In this document: in pieces, positions 8,607-17,467 of the stretch | Layout: the number at the start of each line of letters is the position of its first letter | Numbering within the stretch: the first letter of the stretch is position 1 | Assembly (NCBI RefSeq): GCF_036108815.1 | Contig: NZ_CP107985.1 | Coordinates: 4,402,001 to 4,466,000 of the forward strand | Origin: Streptomyces sp. NBC_00353 | Lineage (GTDB): Bacteria; Actinomycetota; Actinomycetes; Streptomycetales; Streptomycetaceae | DNA: 64,000 nucleotides | Direction of reading: 5' to 3' | Position numbers and translations under genes: made by a program | The notes under the pieces: model-generated | Seen by the model: only the letters and a program-made list of their open reading frames with translations | Told to the model about the DNA's origin: nothing | Database searches by the model: none

Positions 8607-9836
8607 TCAGCCCGTCACCTCGTACCCCGCCTGCCGGAGCGCCGCGGTGACCTCCTCGCAGTGGGCCGGCCCCTTGGTCTCCAGGTGCAGCTCGACCTCC
8701 ACCTCGGTGAGACCGAGCCGCGGATCGGTCCGTACATGGCCGATGTCGAGGACGTTGGCGTCCGCGACGGACAGCGAGGCGAGCAGGGCGGCCAGCGCGC
8801 CCGGGCGGTCCGTGAGCCGCACCCGCAGGCTCAGGTAACGGCCGGCCGACGCCATGCCGTGGGTCAGGATGCGCTGCATCAGCAGCGGGTCCACATTGCC
8901 GCCCGACAGCAGCGCGACCACCGGCCCCCGGAACGACCGGGGGTCGCTCAGCAGCGCCGCGACGGGGCTCGCCCCGGCCGGTTCCACCACTAGTTTCGCC
9001 CGCTCCAGGCAGAGCAGCAGCGCGCTGGACAGCTCGGCCTCGGAGACCGTACGGACCTCGTCGACCAGCTCCTGGACGAGCCCGAACGGCACGTCGCCCG
9101 GGCGCCCCACCTTGATGCCGTCCGCCATCGTCTGCAGTCCGTCGATCGCCACCGGGTGGCCGGCCGCCAGGGAGGGCGGGTAGCAGGCCGCGCCCGCCGC
9201 CTGGACGCCGACGATCCGCACGTCGGGCCGGACGGCCTTCACCGCCACCGCGATGCCCGCGGCGAGACCGCCGCCGCCGATCCCGACGACGATCGTGCGG
9301 ACCTCGGGGCACTGTTCGAGGATCTCCAGGCCGACGGTGCCCTGACCGGCAATGATGTCCGGGTGGTCGAAGGGGTGGATGAAGACCGCGCCGGTCTCCT
9401 CGGCGTACTCCTGGGCGGCGGCGAGCGTCTCGTCGACGACCTGGCCGTGCAGCCTGACCTGCGCGCCGTACTCGCGGGTCGCGGCGACCTTCGGCAGCGG
9501 CGCCCCGATCGGCATGAAGACCGTTGCCCGTACGCCCAGCAGCGCAGAGGCGAGTGCGACACCCTGCGCATGGTTTCCGGCGCTCGCGGCGACGACCCCG
9601 GCCGCCCGCTCCACCGGGGACAGTCCGGCGATCCTTACGTACGCGCCGCGCAGCTTGAACGAACCGGTCCGCTGCAGGTTCTCGCATTTGAAGTGGACCG
9701 GCGCGCCGACCAGCTCCGACAGATGGCGGCTGCCCTCCATCGCGGTCACCCGGGCCACACCGGAGAGCATCTTCTGCGCGCCCCGGACATCGTCGAGGAT
9801 CACTGGGGGAAACGGATGGGGCGTACGGAAGTTCAT
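8607..9836 (-). CDS. ilvA: Threonine ammonia-lyase (threonine dehydratase)
   Basis: 409 residues from ATG 9836. It converts L-threonine to 2-oxobutyrate and ammonia using PLP, the first step to isoleucine. The PLP lysine is Lys61 in SFKLRGAY. The Gly-rich phosphate loop GIGGGGLAAG lies near residue 185 and SGGN near 310. A C-terminal ACT domain (about 325-409, VRLTDRPGALAALLASL) suggests amino-acid feedback control. A single ACT domain and short length make the exact subtype (biosynthetic or catabolic) uncertain. The longer upstream frame is not used because family similarity begins at MNFRTPH. It is divergent from the MarR gene. Confidence 0.92.
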   Translation of the reverse strand: MNFRTPHPFPPVILDDVRGAQKMLSGVARVTAMEGSRHLSELVGAPVHFKCENLQRTGSFKLRGAYVRIAGLSPVERAAGVVAASAGNHAQGVALASALLGVRATVFMPIGAPLPKVAATREYGAQVRLHGQVVDETLAAAQEYAEETGAVFIHPFDHPDIIAGQGTVGLEILEQCPEVRTIVVGIGGGGLAAGIAVAVKAVRPDVRIVGVQAAGAACYPPSLAAGHPVAIDGLQTMADGIKVGRPGDVPFGLVQELVDEVRTVSEAELSSALLLCLERAKLVVEPAGASPVAALLSDPRSFRGPVVALLSGGNVDPLLMQRILTHGMASAGRYLSLRVRLTDRPGALAALLASLSVADANVLDIGHVRTDPRLGLTEVEVELHLETKGPAHCEEVTAALRQAGYEVTG

Positions 9837-9992
9837 GACTGCAAGTCTTGCAGCTGGACGCCCTGCGGGACGCCGCCGCGGCGCCGTCCTGCGTCGTTGT
9901 CCACAGGTTTGTGCGGCACTGGTACGCGTTGCCCCGGGGCCGCGTACTCTGTCCCCCACCCATCCGACACCGCACGAAGAGAGCCCCCGGCC

Positions 9993-10517
9993 ATGCCCCC
10001 TCAGGACATGACGACAGCTGCGTCTCCTTCCGGGGGCGCCACCCCCGATTCCCCGGGTCCCGACCACCTTCTCGATGCTATGCAGCACCAGGTGGCCGTG
10101 TTCGCCCGCCGTGCCGAGCAGACCCGCCTCGGCGGTGTCGGCCAGGTCCGCAATTCCATGGACCGGGCCGCTTATCTGCTGCTCAACCGGTTGGACCGGG
10201 AAGGCCCGATGGGCGTCAAGGCACTGGCCGCGGGGATGGGGATCGACTCCTCGACCGTGACCCGCCAGGTCGCGCCGCTCGTCGACACCGGTCTGGTCAA
10301 GCGCACGTCGCACCCGGAGGACGGCCGCGCGGTCGTGCTCCAGCTGTCGCCGCGCGGGCAGGCCCGGCTCGACGAGGTGCGGGCATCTCGGCGGGAGCTG
10401 ATGTCGCAGGTGACGCAGGACTGGACGGCGGAGGAACGGGACGCGTTCTGCACGCTGCTGACGCGGTTCAACGCGGCGCTGGCCGCACGGCAGACGCATC
10501 AGCCGACGACCGACTGA
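9993..10517 (+). CDS. MarR family transcriptional regulator
   Basis: 174 residues from ATG 9993; ATG 10008 is an alternative start. A winged helix-turn-helix spans about residues 65-130: MGVKALAAGMGIDSSTVTRQ is the recognition region and SHPEDGRAVVLQLSPRG the wing. Flanking helices provide dimerisation. MarR proteins usually repress divergent or adjacent genes and respond to small phenolic or oxidative ligands. It is divergent from ilvA across about 155 bp, so ilvA or its own promoter are possible targets. The real ligand is unknown. Confidence 0.88.
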   Translation: MPPQDMTTAASPSGGATPDSPGPDHLLDAMQHQVAVFARRAEQTRLGGVGQVRNSMDRAAYLLLNRLDREGPMGVKALAAGMGIDSSTVTRQVAPLVDTGLVKRTSHPEDGRAVVLQLSPRGQARLDEVRASRRELMSQVTQDWTAEERDAFCTLLTRFNAALAARQTHQPTTD

Positions 10518-10602
10518 GCCGGGCGGCGCGGCGGGCGGCGCCTCGGGGGTGGCATTCGCTCCGTCCGACCCCTTGACCAGGAGTGGTCGGCGGCGATGCC
10601 AT

Positions 10603-11115
10603 GTGGGGGTGCGAGAGCGGCAGGCGGGTCCTCAGCGGCGCCGCGCCCAGGAGTTCGAGGCCTTCGTGGCGGGCGCGGCCGGCCGCCTGCTGCACACTGC
10701 CACGCTGCTCACCGCCGAACCCTCGCAGCCGCCCGGGAGCAACGAACGGGCGCTGCGTCTGCTGACCGCCGCGCTGGCCCGTACATACGCGGACTGGGAC
10801 CGGCTGCACGGCGAGGATCCGTACAACCGCACCCGGCAGGAGCTGGCCTCCCGGTTCGCCCGGGAGGCATGGCGGCACCACCGGCCGCGCGGCGGCCTGC
10901 TGGACCCGCTGACCCCGAAAGCACGGCTGGTCCTCGTACTGCGCCTGTACGAGGGTGTCGCGGAGGAGCAGACCGCCGCGCTGCTGGGACTTCCGGTGGA
11001 CCGGGTCCGGGCGATCTGCAACCGCTCGGTGGCCACCATGGGCGACCCGCGGGGACCCACCCCTCGGCGCCGGACCGGACGATGGACCCCGGGGCCGCTG
11101 GGGGCCGCGCCGTGA
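10603..11115 (+). CDS. Sigma-70-like protein with intact region 4 only
   Basis: About 170 residues. The C-terminal part (LVLRLYEGVAEEQTAALLGL, then DRVRAICNRSV) is a sigma region 4-type helix-turn-helix. The N-terminal half retains helices like those of SigE-family sigma factors (FEAFVAGAAGRLLHTATLL) but lacks a clear region 2 aromatic/acidic motif, so core binding or promoter melting is doubtful. The start is uncertain: GTG 10603 or 10609. Its stop overlaps the GTG start of the next membrane-protein gene by 4 bp, a pairing often seen for sigma/anti-sigma genes. Confidence 0.65.
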   Translation: MGVRERQAGPQRRRAQEFEAFVAGAAGRLLHTATLLTAEPSQPPGSNERALRLLTAALARTYADWDRLHGEDPYNRTRQELASRFAREAWRHHRPRGGLLDPLTPKARLVLVLRLYEGVAEEQTAALLGLPVDRVRAICNRSVATMGDPRGPTPRRRTGRWTPGPLGAAP

Positions 11116-11363
11116 AGCGCCCCGGCCGCAGGGAGGACCACGTCCGGCAGATGCTGGACGGGCCGCATCCGCAGGTCCCCGCCGGTCTGGCGGACCGGGC
11201 GGCGGAGCGCGGCGGCCGCATGCTGCGCCGCCACCGGGCGGCCCGCGCGCTGGCGCTGACGGTGCTGTTCGTGGCGGTGGCCGCGTTCATGGTGTGGGCG
11301 GTGGTCACCCAGCCGTGGCAGGTGCCGCCCGCCGAGACGACACCACCCCTGGAAGGCTGGTGA
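11112..11363 (+). CDS. Small membrane protein paired with the sigma-like gene
   Basis: 83 residues from GTG 11112, overlapping the sigma-like gene by 4 bp (GTGA). A basic N-terminal cytosolic domain of about 45 residues (GRREDHVRQMLDGPHPQVPA) precedes one transmembrane helix (ALALTVLFVAVAAFMVWAVV) and a short Pro-rich external tail. The layout resembles a minimal membrane-bound anti-sigma factor, but no zinc-binding His/Cys anti-sigma motif is present. Its stop overlaps a further GTG that opens a 20-codon frame. Confidence 0.7.
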   Translation: MKRPGRREDHVRQMLDGPHPQVPAGLADRAAERGGRMLRRHRAARALALTVLFVAVAAFMVWAVVTQPWQVPPAETTPPLEGW

Positions 11364-11422
11364 GCCCGGAGCTGCGGCAACAGATCCGTGAGTCGATCGA
11401 GGACGAGAAGGTCGACGCCTGA
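11360..11422 (+). CDS. 20-residue micro-ORF or shifted tail of the upstream protein
   Basis: GTG 11360 overlaps the preceding stop (GTGA) and opens a 20-codon frame encoding VSPELRQQIRESIEDEKVDA, with almost exclusively G or C at third positions. The peptide would be an acidic amphipathic helix. Either it is a separate coupled micro-protein, or the upstream membrane protein is frameshifted here and this is its normal C-terminus. The two cannot be separated from one sequence. Confidence 0.4.
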   Translation: MSPELRQQIRESIEDEKVDA

Positions 11423-11443
11423 CCGGGCGGATCACCTGGCGAT

Positions 11444-11478
11444 GCGCCGGGCGGGCAGCGAGTCGGCCCGCCCGGCGC
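11444..11478. terminator. Hairpin terminator between the sigma-like operon and metB
   Basis: Perfect 13-bp stem GCGCCGGGCGGGC (11444-11456) with 11466-11478 and a 9-nt loop, between the convergent sigma-like operon and metB. Confidence 0.75.
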
Positions 11479-11512
11479 TTCGGGGTCCACACCGTCCCAG
11501 GACGGACACGTT

Positions 11513-12658
11513 CTAGCCGAGCGCCTGCTTCAGGTCGGCCAGCAGGTCGTCCGCGGACTCGATGCCGACGGACAGCCGGACCAGGTCGGCCGGCACCTCC
11601 AGCGCCGAGCCGGCCACCGAGGCGTGCGTCATCCGGCCCGGGTGCTCCACCAGGGACTCGACGCCGCCGAGGGACTCGCCGAGCGTGAACAGCTTCGTCC
11701 GGTTGCAGACCTCGACCGCCGCCTCCTCGCCGCCCTCGACGCGGAACGACACCATGCCGCCGAACGCCTTCATCTGCTTGGCGGCGATCTCGTGCCCCGG
11801 GTGCTCCGGCAGCCCCGGATAGAGGACCTGGGTCACCTTGGGGTGCCGGGTCAGCAGCTCGGCGACCTTGGCGGCGTTCTCGCTGTGCCGGTCCATCCGG
11901 ACCGGCAGCGTCTTGATGCCGCGCAGCACCAGCCAGGAGTCGAACGGTCCGGCGACCGCGCCCATCGCGTTCTGGTGGTACGCCAGTTCCTCGCCGAGCC
12001 CCGCGTCCGCGGCGATCAGCGCGCCGCCGACGACGTCCGAGTGGCCGCCCATGTACTTGGTCAGCGAGTGCACGACGACGTCCGCGCCGAGCGCGATCGG
12101 CTGCTGCAGATAGGGGCTGGCGAAGGTGTTGTCGACGACCAGCCGGGCACCCGCGGTGCGGGCCACGTCCGCGACGGCCGCGATGTCGGTGATGCCGAGC
12201 AGCGGGTTGGACGGCGTCTCCACCCAGATGACCTTCGTACGGTCGTTGACCGCGGCCCGGACCGCCGCCGGGTCGGAGGTGTCCGCGACGGAGAAGTCGA
12301 CGCCCCACCGCTTGACCACCTTGGCGAAGAGCCGGAAGGTGCCGCCGTACGCGTCGTTCGGGATGACGACATGGGCGCCGGGGTGCAGCAGCGTACGCAG
12401 CAGGCAGTCCTCCGCCGCGAGCCCGGACGCGAAGGCGAGACCGCGGCGGCCGCCCTCGATGGCCGCAAGGTTCTCCTCCAGTGCGGTGCGCGTCGGGTTG
12501 GCGCTGCGGCTGTACTCGTAGCCGCCGCGGAGCCCGCCGACGCCGTCCTGCTTGTACGTGGACACCTGATAGATGGGCGGAACAACGGCGCCGGTGAGGG
12601 GATCGGCGGTGTTTCCCGCGTGGATCGCGAGGGTCTCGAAGCTGTGCTGGTCGCTCAT
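11513..12658 (-). CDS. metB: Cystathionine gamma-synthase (Cys/Met metabolism PLP enzyme)
   Basis: 381 residues from ATG 12658 (MSDQHSFETLAIHAG). It is a PLP enzyme of transsulfuration; the family joins O-succinyl- or O-acetyl-homoserine with cysteine, or runs the lyase reaction. The PLP lysine is Lys201 in HSLTKYMGGHSDVVGG. The substrate-binding motif YEYSRSANPTRTALE is near residues 50-65 and the C-terminal SLGGVESLVEHP is characteristic. Synthase and gamma-lyase (metB or mccB) cannot be separated confidently by motif alone. A longer in-frame start at 12853 is rejected because it would overlap the divergent gene's promoter and start region. Confidence 0.9.
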   Translation of the reverse strand: MSDQHSFETLAIHAGNTADPLTGAVVPPIYQVSTYKQDGVGGLRGGYEYSRSANPTRTALEENLAAIEGGRRGLAFASGLAAEDCLLRTLLHPGAHVVIPNDAYGGTFRLFAKVVKRWGVDFSVADTSDPAAVRAAVNDRTKVIWVETPSNPLLGITDIAAVADVARTAGARLVVDNTFASPYLQQPIALGADVVVHSLTKYMGGHSDVVGGALIAADAGLGEELAYHQNAMGAVAGPFDSWLVLRGIKTLPVRMDRHSENAAKVAELLTRHPKVTQVLYPGLPEHPGHEIAAKQMKAFGGMVSFRVEGGEEAAVEVCNRTKLFTLGESLGGVESLVEHPGRMTHASVAGSALEVPADLVRLSVGIESADDLLADLKQALG

Positions 12659-12725
12659 GGGGCCCGAGCGTAGTTCGTCACAGGGGTGATCCACGTCCAC
12701 TGCGCCGTCCGGTGACAATGGGCGT

Positions 12726-13829
12726 ATGGAGATTCTCTGGTTCCTCATCGCGCTGTGCATGCTCGCCGCGGTGATCGGCCCCTTCGTGCTGCGCCGCAGG
12801 TCCGGTATCCACCAGGTCGCGCCCGGTTCCCCGGACGCCGCTGACCCCGACACGTACGGCTTCGTCCGCCAGGAGGAGCTGGACGTCCGGATGCCGGGCC
12901 CCGATCAGGATCTCCTCGATGTTCTCGATGTCGTGCAGCGCACCCAGGACTGGCGCGCGGCCTCTCAGTTGCTGGCCGGGACGCCGAAGGAGAGCGAGGT
13001 GCGGTGGCAGCGGGTGCAGGCGTTCGCCGGCGCCGCGTCGCTCGAACTGATGCAGGCTCCGGGTGTCGGTGGTGCGTGGCTGCGGTCGTGGCGGGCCGAG
13101 TCGCCGAAGGACGCGGGCGGTGCGGCCGTGCATGCCGAGTTCCTGGTCCAGCAGGCGTGGCGGTCCTCCACCGCGGGGACGGACGACTTCCGGATCATTC
13201 TGGAGGAGGCCCGTACGGTCTGCGGCGAGGCGGCCCTGCTGGCGCCCGGTGACCCGGTCCCGTACATCGTCGAACTGGCCGTCGCCCGCGGACTCGGCTA
13301 CTCCCACGAGGAGTTCGACCGGCTCTGGCTGAAGATCATCGACCGGGCCCCGGCGCACATGGGCGCGCACATCGCGGCGCTGCACTTCTGGTGCGAGAAG
13401 TGGCACGGCTCCCGCGAGGAGGCCGACCGCTTCGCCGTTTCGGCGGCCGCCCGCGCCCCGCAGGGCTCGCTGCTGGCCGCGCTGCCGCTGTTCGCGGTGT
13501 ACGAGCATCTGCCCGAGGTCAATCTCGTCAGCGGCTTCTACGAGAGCCTGGTGGTGACGAAGGCGGTCGAGGGCGCGCTGTTCGCGGTGCACGCCGCGCG
13601 TCCCGACGATCCGATGCTCGCCCATGTCCGGCATCTGCTGGTGCTGTTCCTGGTGCGGATGGAGCGCTGGTCGGAGGCGATGAACCAACTCGTCCACATC
13701 GACGGGCATGTGGGCGCGCTGCCGTGGACGCAGAACTCCGACCCGGCCGCCGAGTACACGGTGTACCGGGCGCTCGCGGTAGCCGGGTACGAGGCGAACG
13801 GCGGCAGTCCGGCGACTCTGCCGAGGTAG
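12726..13829 (+). CDS. DUF4034-like membrane-anchored protein, paralogue A
   Basis: 367 residues. An N-terminal transmembrane helix (ILWFLIALCMLAAVIGPFVL) is followed by a cytosolic alpha-helical domain. Conserved blocks shared with the paralogue at 15662 include W..SWRAESPKDAGGAAVHAE, GLGYSHEEFDRLW, FWCEKWHGSREEADRF and the C-terminal HIDGHVGALPW. The helical repeat character suggests a TPR-like scaffold. I recall similar Streptomyces proteins labelled DUF4034 but cannot confirm it here. It is divergent from metB and upstream of the M48 protease gene, in the same direction. Function unknown. Confidence 0.75.
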   Translation: MEILWFLIALCMLAAVIGPFVLRRRSGIHQVAPGSPDAADPDTYGFVRQEELDVRMPGPDQDLLDVLDVVQRTQDWRAASQLLAGTPKESEVRWQRVQAFAGAASLELMQAPGVGGAWLRSWRAESPKDAGGAAVHAEFLVQQAWRSSTAGTDDFRIILEEARTVCGEAALLAPGDPVPYIVELAVARGLGYSHEEFDRLWLKIIDRAPAHMGAHIAALHFWCEKWHGSREEADRFAVSAAARAPQGSLLAALPLFAVYEHLPEVNLVSGFYESLVVTKAVEGALFAVHAARPDDPMLAHVRHLLVLFLVRMERWSEAMNQLVHIDGHVGALPWTQNSDPAAEYTVYRALAVAGYEANGGSPATLPR

Positions 13830-14006
13830 CCGCGGGGCGGCTCCGTGCCTGTTCAGCCCCTGTGCGGTGATTGTTCCGCCGCTGGTTTCGGGCCGCTCAC
13901 GGACCACGTTGCCGCGCCGACCTGCGGTAGGTCATACTCCGGTTCCCCCCACACCACCCTTGCCGTACCGCTGTCACCAGCCCAGTTCCTGTGGGGGATC
14001 TGCCCG

Positions 14007-15596
14007 ATGGGCCCAACTCTGCGCGCCGCCCGCGCTCTTGTCCTGCTTGCCGGCTTCTATCTGCTGAGCCTCGTCCTGCTCGCCGCCCTCGGCGCCCTGG
14101 ACTGGGCCGCGTTCACGTGGACGACGGGCAGCGTCGCCGCGAAACTGTTCATCCTCAGCGTCGTGCTGGCGATCCCGATCGTGCGGGGCATGTTCATGCT
14201 GCGTACGCCGAAGGACGACGGCCCGACCGGGCTGCCGGTCGACGACACCCGGGAGCCCCGGCTCTGGGCCGCCGTCCGCGACATCGCCCAGCAGGTCGGC
14301 ACCCGTGCCCCCGACGAGATCGTGCTCAACGGCGATGTGAACGCCGCGGTCAGCGAGGACGCCAGGTTCCTCGGCCTGGTCGGCGGCAGGCGCCGGCTCT
14401 ACCTCGGCCTGCCGCTGATGGCCGGACTGTCCGAGGCCCAGCTGCGCTCCGTGCTCGCCCATGAGATGGGCCATTACGGCAACTCCGACACCCGCCTCTC
14501 CGCGATCACCGCACGCGGTCGCATCCAGGTGGTCCGCACCATCGCCCACTTCCAGGAGCGGGCGGGCCGGACCGTCGCCAAGGAGCAGGCGCGCCAGGAG
14601 AAGAAGGCGGCGAAGGCCGTTGCCAAGGGCAAGAAGGCCAAGGAGATCGACACCGGCGGTGCGGGTCTCTCGTACCGCGCGATGGCGGCGGTCTACACGG
14701 CGTACGCGAAGTTCTACATCCGTGCCACGCTCTCCGGAGCCCGCCGTGAGGAGCTCGCCGCCGATGTCGCCGCGGCCAGGATCGCTGGCCGTGACGCGAC
14801 CGCGTCCGCGCTGCGCGAGCTCCCGGCGCTCGACGCCGCCCACGGCTTCTACATGAACGCGTACGCCACGCTCGGCGTCGATGCCGGGATGCTGCCGCCG
14901 CCCGGCCAGGTCTTCGGCGGCGTACGGCACCTGCTGGCCGCCCGCAAGGACGAGCTGGACGAGATGCGCGGCTCCCTGCCGTCCGAGCCGTCCTCCCCTT
15001 ACGACTCGCACCCGCCGATCGCGGAGCGCGTCGCCCGGATCGAGGCACTGCCGGACGACGGGCGCGCTTCGGAGCCCGTGGAGCCGTCGCTGGGCCTGCT
15101 CGCCGACGCCGAGCGGACGCTCGCCGCCGTCGAGGAGTCGGTGCTGACCCCGGAGGCACTGCGGCTGCGCCGGGTCGACTGGCCGGAGCTGGTGCACGAG
15201 TCGATGACGGTGTACGCCGAGCAGTCGGCGAAGGGGTTCAGCGCGGTGGTCGGCGAGGTGACCGGCAGCGACGGCTCGCTGACTGCCACACTCGACGCGA
15301 TCGACGCGGGTGCGCTGTGGCAGATCGCCGACCGCCTCCCCAAGTCCGACGAGGCCCGCGCCGCGACCGGCCGCGCGGCCCGCGAGTTCGCCAGGCCCCG
15401 GCTGCGCGCCGGACTGCTGCAGCTGACCGGCGGCGACTTCGTACGGCAGGGGCGGGCCCGCTGGCAGCTGTCCTGGACCGACTCCGCGACACTGAAGCTG
15501 CCCGAAGGGTACGAGGAGACGCTCCCGGCGGCGCTGGACGCGGCGGTGGCGGACGTGCCGGACACCGAACCGCTGCGCAAACTGCTCGCCCCCTAG
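14007..15596 (+). CDS. M48 family membrane metalloprotease
   Basis: 529 residues from ATG 14007, with GGGGGAT as ribosome binding site. Two N-terminal transmembrane helices (about residues 10-30 and 43-62) precede the zinc protease domain. The HExxH motif is HEMGH at 152-156 in SVLAHEMGHYGNSD, and the downstream Glu is probably in RREELAADVAAARIAG. A Lys/Ala-rich charged insert (KEQARQEKKAAKAVAKGKKAK) lies near residue 205. The C-terminal third, about 200 residues after HPPIAERV, is a Streptomyces-type extension. The family includes HtpX/Ste24 membrane quality-control proteases. It sits between two paralogous genes of unknown function. Confidence 0.88.
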   Translation: MGPTLRAARALVLLAGFYLLSLVLLAALGALDWAAFTWTTGSVAAKLFILSVVLAIPIVRGMFMLRTPKDDGPTGLPVDDTREPRLWAAVRDIAQQVGTRAPDEIVLNGDVNAAVSEDARFLGLVGGRRRLYLGLPLMAGLSEAQLRSVLAHEMGHYGNSDTRLSAITARGRIQVVRTIAHFQERAGRTVAKEQARQEKKAAKAVAKGKKAKEIDTGGAGLSYRAMAAVYTAYAKFYIRATLSGARREELAADVAAARIAGRDATASALRELPALDAAHGFYMNAYATLGVDAGMLPPPGQVFGGVRHLLAARKDELDEMRGSLPSEPSSPYDSHPPIAERVARIEALPDDGRASEPVEPSLGLLADAERTLAAVEESVLTPEALRLRRVDWPELVHESMTVYAEQSAKGFSAVVGEVTGSDGSLTATLDAIDAGALWQIADRLPKSDEARAATGRAAREFARPRLRAGLLQLTGGDFVRQGRARWQLSWTDSATLKLPEGYEETLPAALDAAVADVPDTEPLRKLLAP

Positions 15597-15661
15597 CCCG
15601 CCTCCGCCCCCACCCTCTATCCCTCCCCGAGCTCACCTTTCTGGATTGGACCGGAACCCCC

Positions 15662-16801
15662 GTGGCACGACTGATACCCCTGCTGGCGATCGCTCTCGGC
15701 GTGTACTTCTGGCTGAAGGCGCGGAAGAAGACGACGGAGTTCGTGGAAGGCGCATCCGGCGCCGCACCCTCGGCGCCCCGTACGCGCCGCAACCGGAAGT
15801 CCGGCCCGGCGAAGGCCGCCGCGGAGCTCGGCCTCGTACCGGCCGACGAGCTCGACACCGCGCACGCTGCCGCCCCCGACCCGCGCGACGAGGAGATACG
15901 CGCCACCGTCCGGTCCGGGAACTGGCAGGCGGGCGCCGACTTCCTCGCCGACGCGGGCCGGGACTGGCAGGAGCGCTACCGGCGTGCCGGCGTCCTCCAG
16001 GACGAGGCCGCGGCCGACGACACCTGGCTGCTGGCCTGGCGCACCGCGCAGCCCAAGGACGCGGGAGCGGCCTTCGTGCACGCCGGCGCGCTGATCAGCG
16101 TCGCCGCGGACATCCGTGGCGCGAAGCAGGCGAAGTACACGACGCAGGAGCAGTTCGCCGGCTTCCACCGGATGATGGCCCAGGCCCGGGAGGCCTGCCA
16201 CGAGGCCCAGGAGCTGGCCGGCGACGACCCGGGCCCGTTCATCGCCGAGATCTCCTGCGCCCTCGGCCTCGGCTACGGGCATGACGACTTCCGCGCGCTG
16301 TGGGCCGAGGTCGAGAAGCGCGACGCCCACCACCTCGCGGCTCATACTTCGGCCCTCCAGTACTGGTGCCGCAAGTGGCGCGGTTCGCACGAGCTCGCCG
16401 AGCGTTTCGCGCGCGAAGCTGCGCAGAAGGGCAGCCCCGGCCGGCTGCTCTCCCTCCTCCCGCTCTACGCCGCCTTCGAGCAGGAGTCGGCGGAGCAGGA
16501 TCTGGACCCGGACGTGTTCTACAAGAGCCCCGAGCTGATCGCCGCGGTCGACGCCTGCCTGATCGACGTGGCCGCCGCCGCGGCCGCCGACCCCGAGGAC
16601 CGGCGGATCGTCCGGGTCCGCCATCTGCTCGCCTGGCTGCTGTACTGGCAGGACCGGTACGAAGCGGCGCTGGAGCAGTACCGCGCGATCGACGGCTACA
16701 TCGACAGCGCCCCGTGGACGTACTCCGGGGACCCGAAGGCGCGCTACGTCCAGTCCCGCGACTTCTGCGCCGCGCAGGTCCTGGCCGCGGGCGGGAACTG
16801 A
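15662..16801 (+). CDS. DUF4034-like membrane-anchored protein, paralogue B
   Basis: 379 residues from GTG 15662 (MARLIPLLAIALGVYFWL), giving an N-terminal membrane helix. The cytosolic helical domain is paralogous to the protein at 12726: LLAWRTAQPKDAGAAFVHAG, GLGYGHDDFRALW, YWCRKWRGSHELAERFAREA and the C-terminal AIDGYIDSAPWTYSGDP all have counterparts there. It follows the M48 protease by 65 bp in the same direction and ends at a strong hairpin, so protease and paralogue B are probably co-transcribed. Function unknown. Confidence 0.75.
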   Translation: MARLIPLLAIALGVYFWLKARKKTTEFVEGASGAAPSAPRTRRNRKSGPAKAAAELGLVPADELDTAHAAAPDPRDEEIRATVRSGNWQAGADFLADAGRDWQERYRRAGVLQDEAAADDTWLLAWRTAQPKDAGAAFVHAGALISVAADIRGAKQAKYTTQEQFAGFHRMMAQAREACHEAQELAGDDPGPFIAEISCALGLGYGHDDFRALWAEVEKRDAHHLAAHTSALQYWCRKWRGSHELAERFAREAAQKGSPGRLLSLLPLYAAFEQESAEQDLDPDVFYKSPELIAAVDACLIDVAAAAAADPEDRRIVRVRHLLAWLLYWQDRYEAALEQYRAIDGYIDSAPWTYSGDPKARYVQSRDFCAAQVLAAGGN

Positions 16802-16808
16802 CCGGTAC

Positions 16809-16853
16809 GGACACTGTGGGGGCGCCGGAACCCCCGGCGCCCCCACAGTGTCC
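16809..16853. terminator. Strong hairpin terminator
   Basis: Perfect 20-bp stem starting GGACACTGTGGGGGC (16809-16828 with 16834-16853) and a 5-nt loop. It terminates paralogue B and can serve convergent msrA. Confidence 0.9.
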
Positions 16854-16954
16854 CGCCGCCGGCACCCTCTTCGTCCACGGCGGGGCACAAGCACGGCCCG
16901 GCCTCAGAACTTCCGCCCGGTCGGCTGCGCCCGACGCCGGGCCGCCTCTCGCGG

Positions 16955-17467
16955 TCAGCCCTCCGCGCGGGCGGGCAGCCGCCATCCCGGACGCGGGAAG
17001 TGGCAGGTGTAACCCTCCGGGTAACGCTCCAGGTAGTCCTGGTGCTCGGGCTCGGCCTCCCAGAAGGGGCCGACCGGCTCGACCTCGGTGACGACCTTGC
17101 CCGGCCACAGTCCGGAGGCGTCCACATCCGCGATCGTGTCCTCGGCGATCCGCTTCTGCTCGTCATCCACGTAATAGATCGCCGAGCGGTAGCTGAGGCC
17201 GATGTCGTTGCCCTGACGGTTCTTGGTGCTCGGGTCGTGGATCTGGAAGAACAACTCCAGGATCGCGCGGAAGTCGGTCGTCTCGGGGTCGAAAAGGATC
17301 TCAATGGCCTCCGCGTGCGTGCCATGGTTACGGTACGTCGCGTTCGGCACGTCACCGCCGGTGTATCCGACCCGAGTCGCGCTCACGCCCGGCTGCCGGC
17401 GGATCAGGTCCTGCATCCCCCAGAAGCATCCGCCCGCCAGCACGGCCCTCTGCGTCTGCGCCGCCAT
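16955..17467 (-). CDS. msrA: Peptide methionine (S)-sulfoxide reductase
   Basis: 170 residues. MsrA reduces the S-epimer of methionine sulfoxide in proteins and free methionine. The catalytic motif GGCFWG has Cys14. The conserved GYTGG, HAEAIE and QGNDIG-YRS blocks follow in order. No additional cysteine pair of the long recycling forms is seen near the C-terminus, so reduction may use one resolving Cys or an external thiol such as mycothiol or mycoredoxin. Monocistronic. Confidence 0.95.
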   Translation of the reverse strand: MAAQTQRAVLAGGCFWGMQDLIRRQPGVSATRVGYTGGDVPNATYRNHGTHAEAIEILFDPETTDFRAILELFFQIHDPSTKNRQGNDIGLSYRSAIYYVDDEQKRIAEDTIADVDASGLWPGKVVTEVEPVGPFWEAEPEHQDYLERYPEGYTCHFPRPGWRLPARAEG

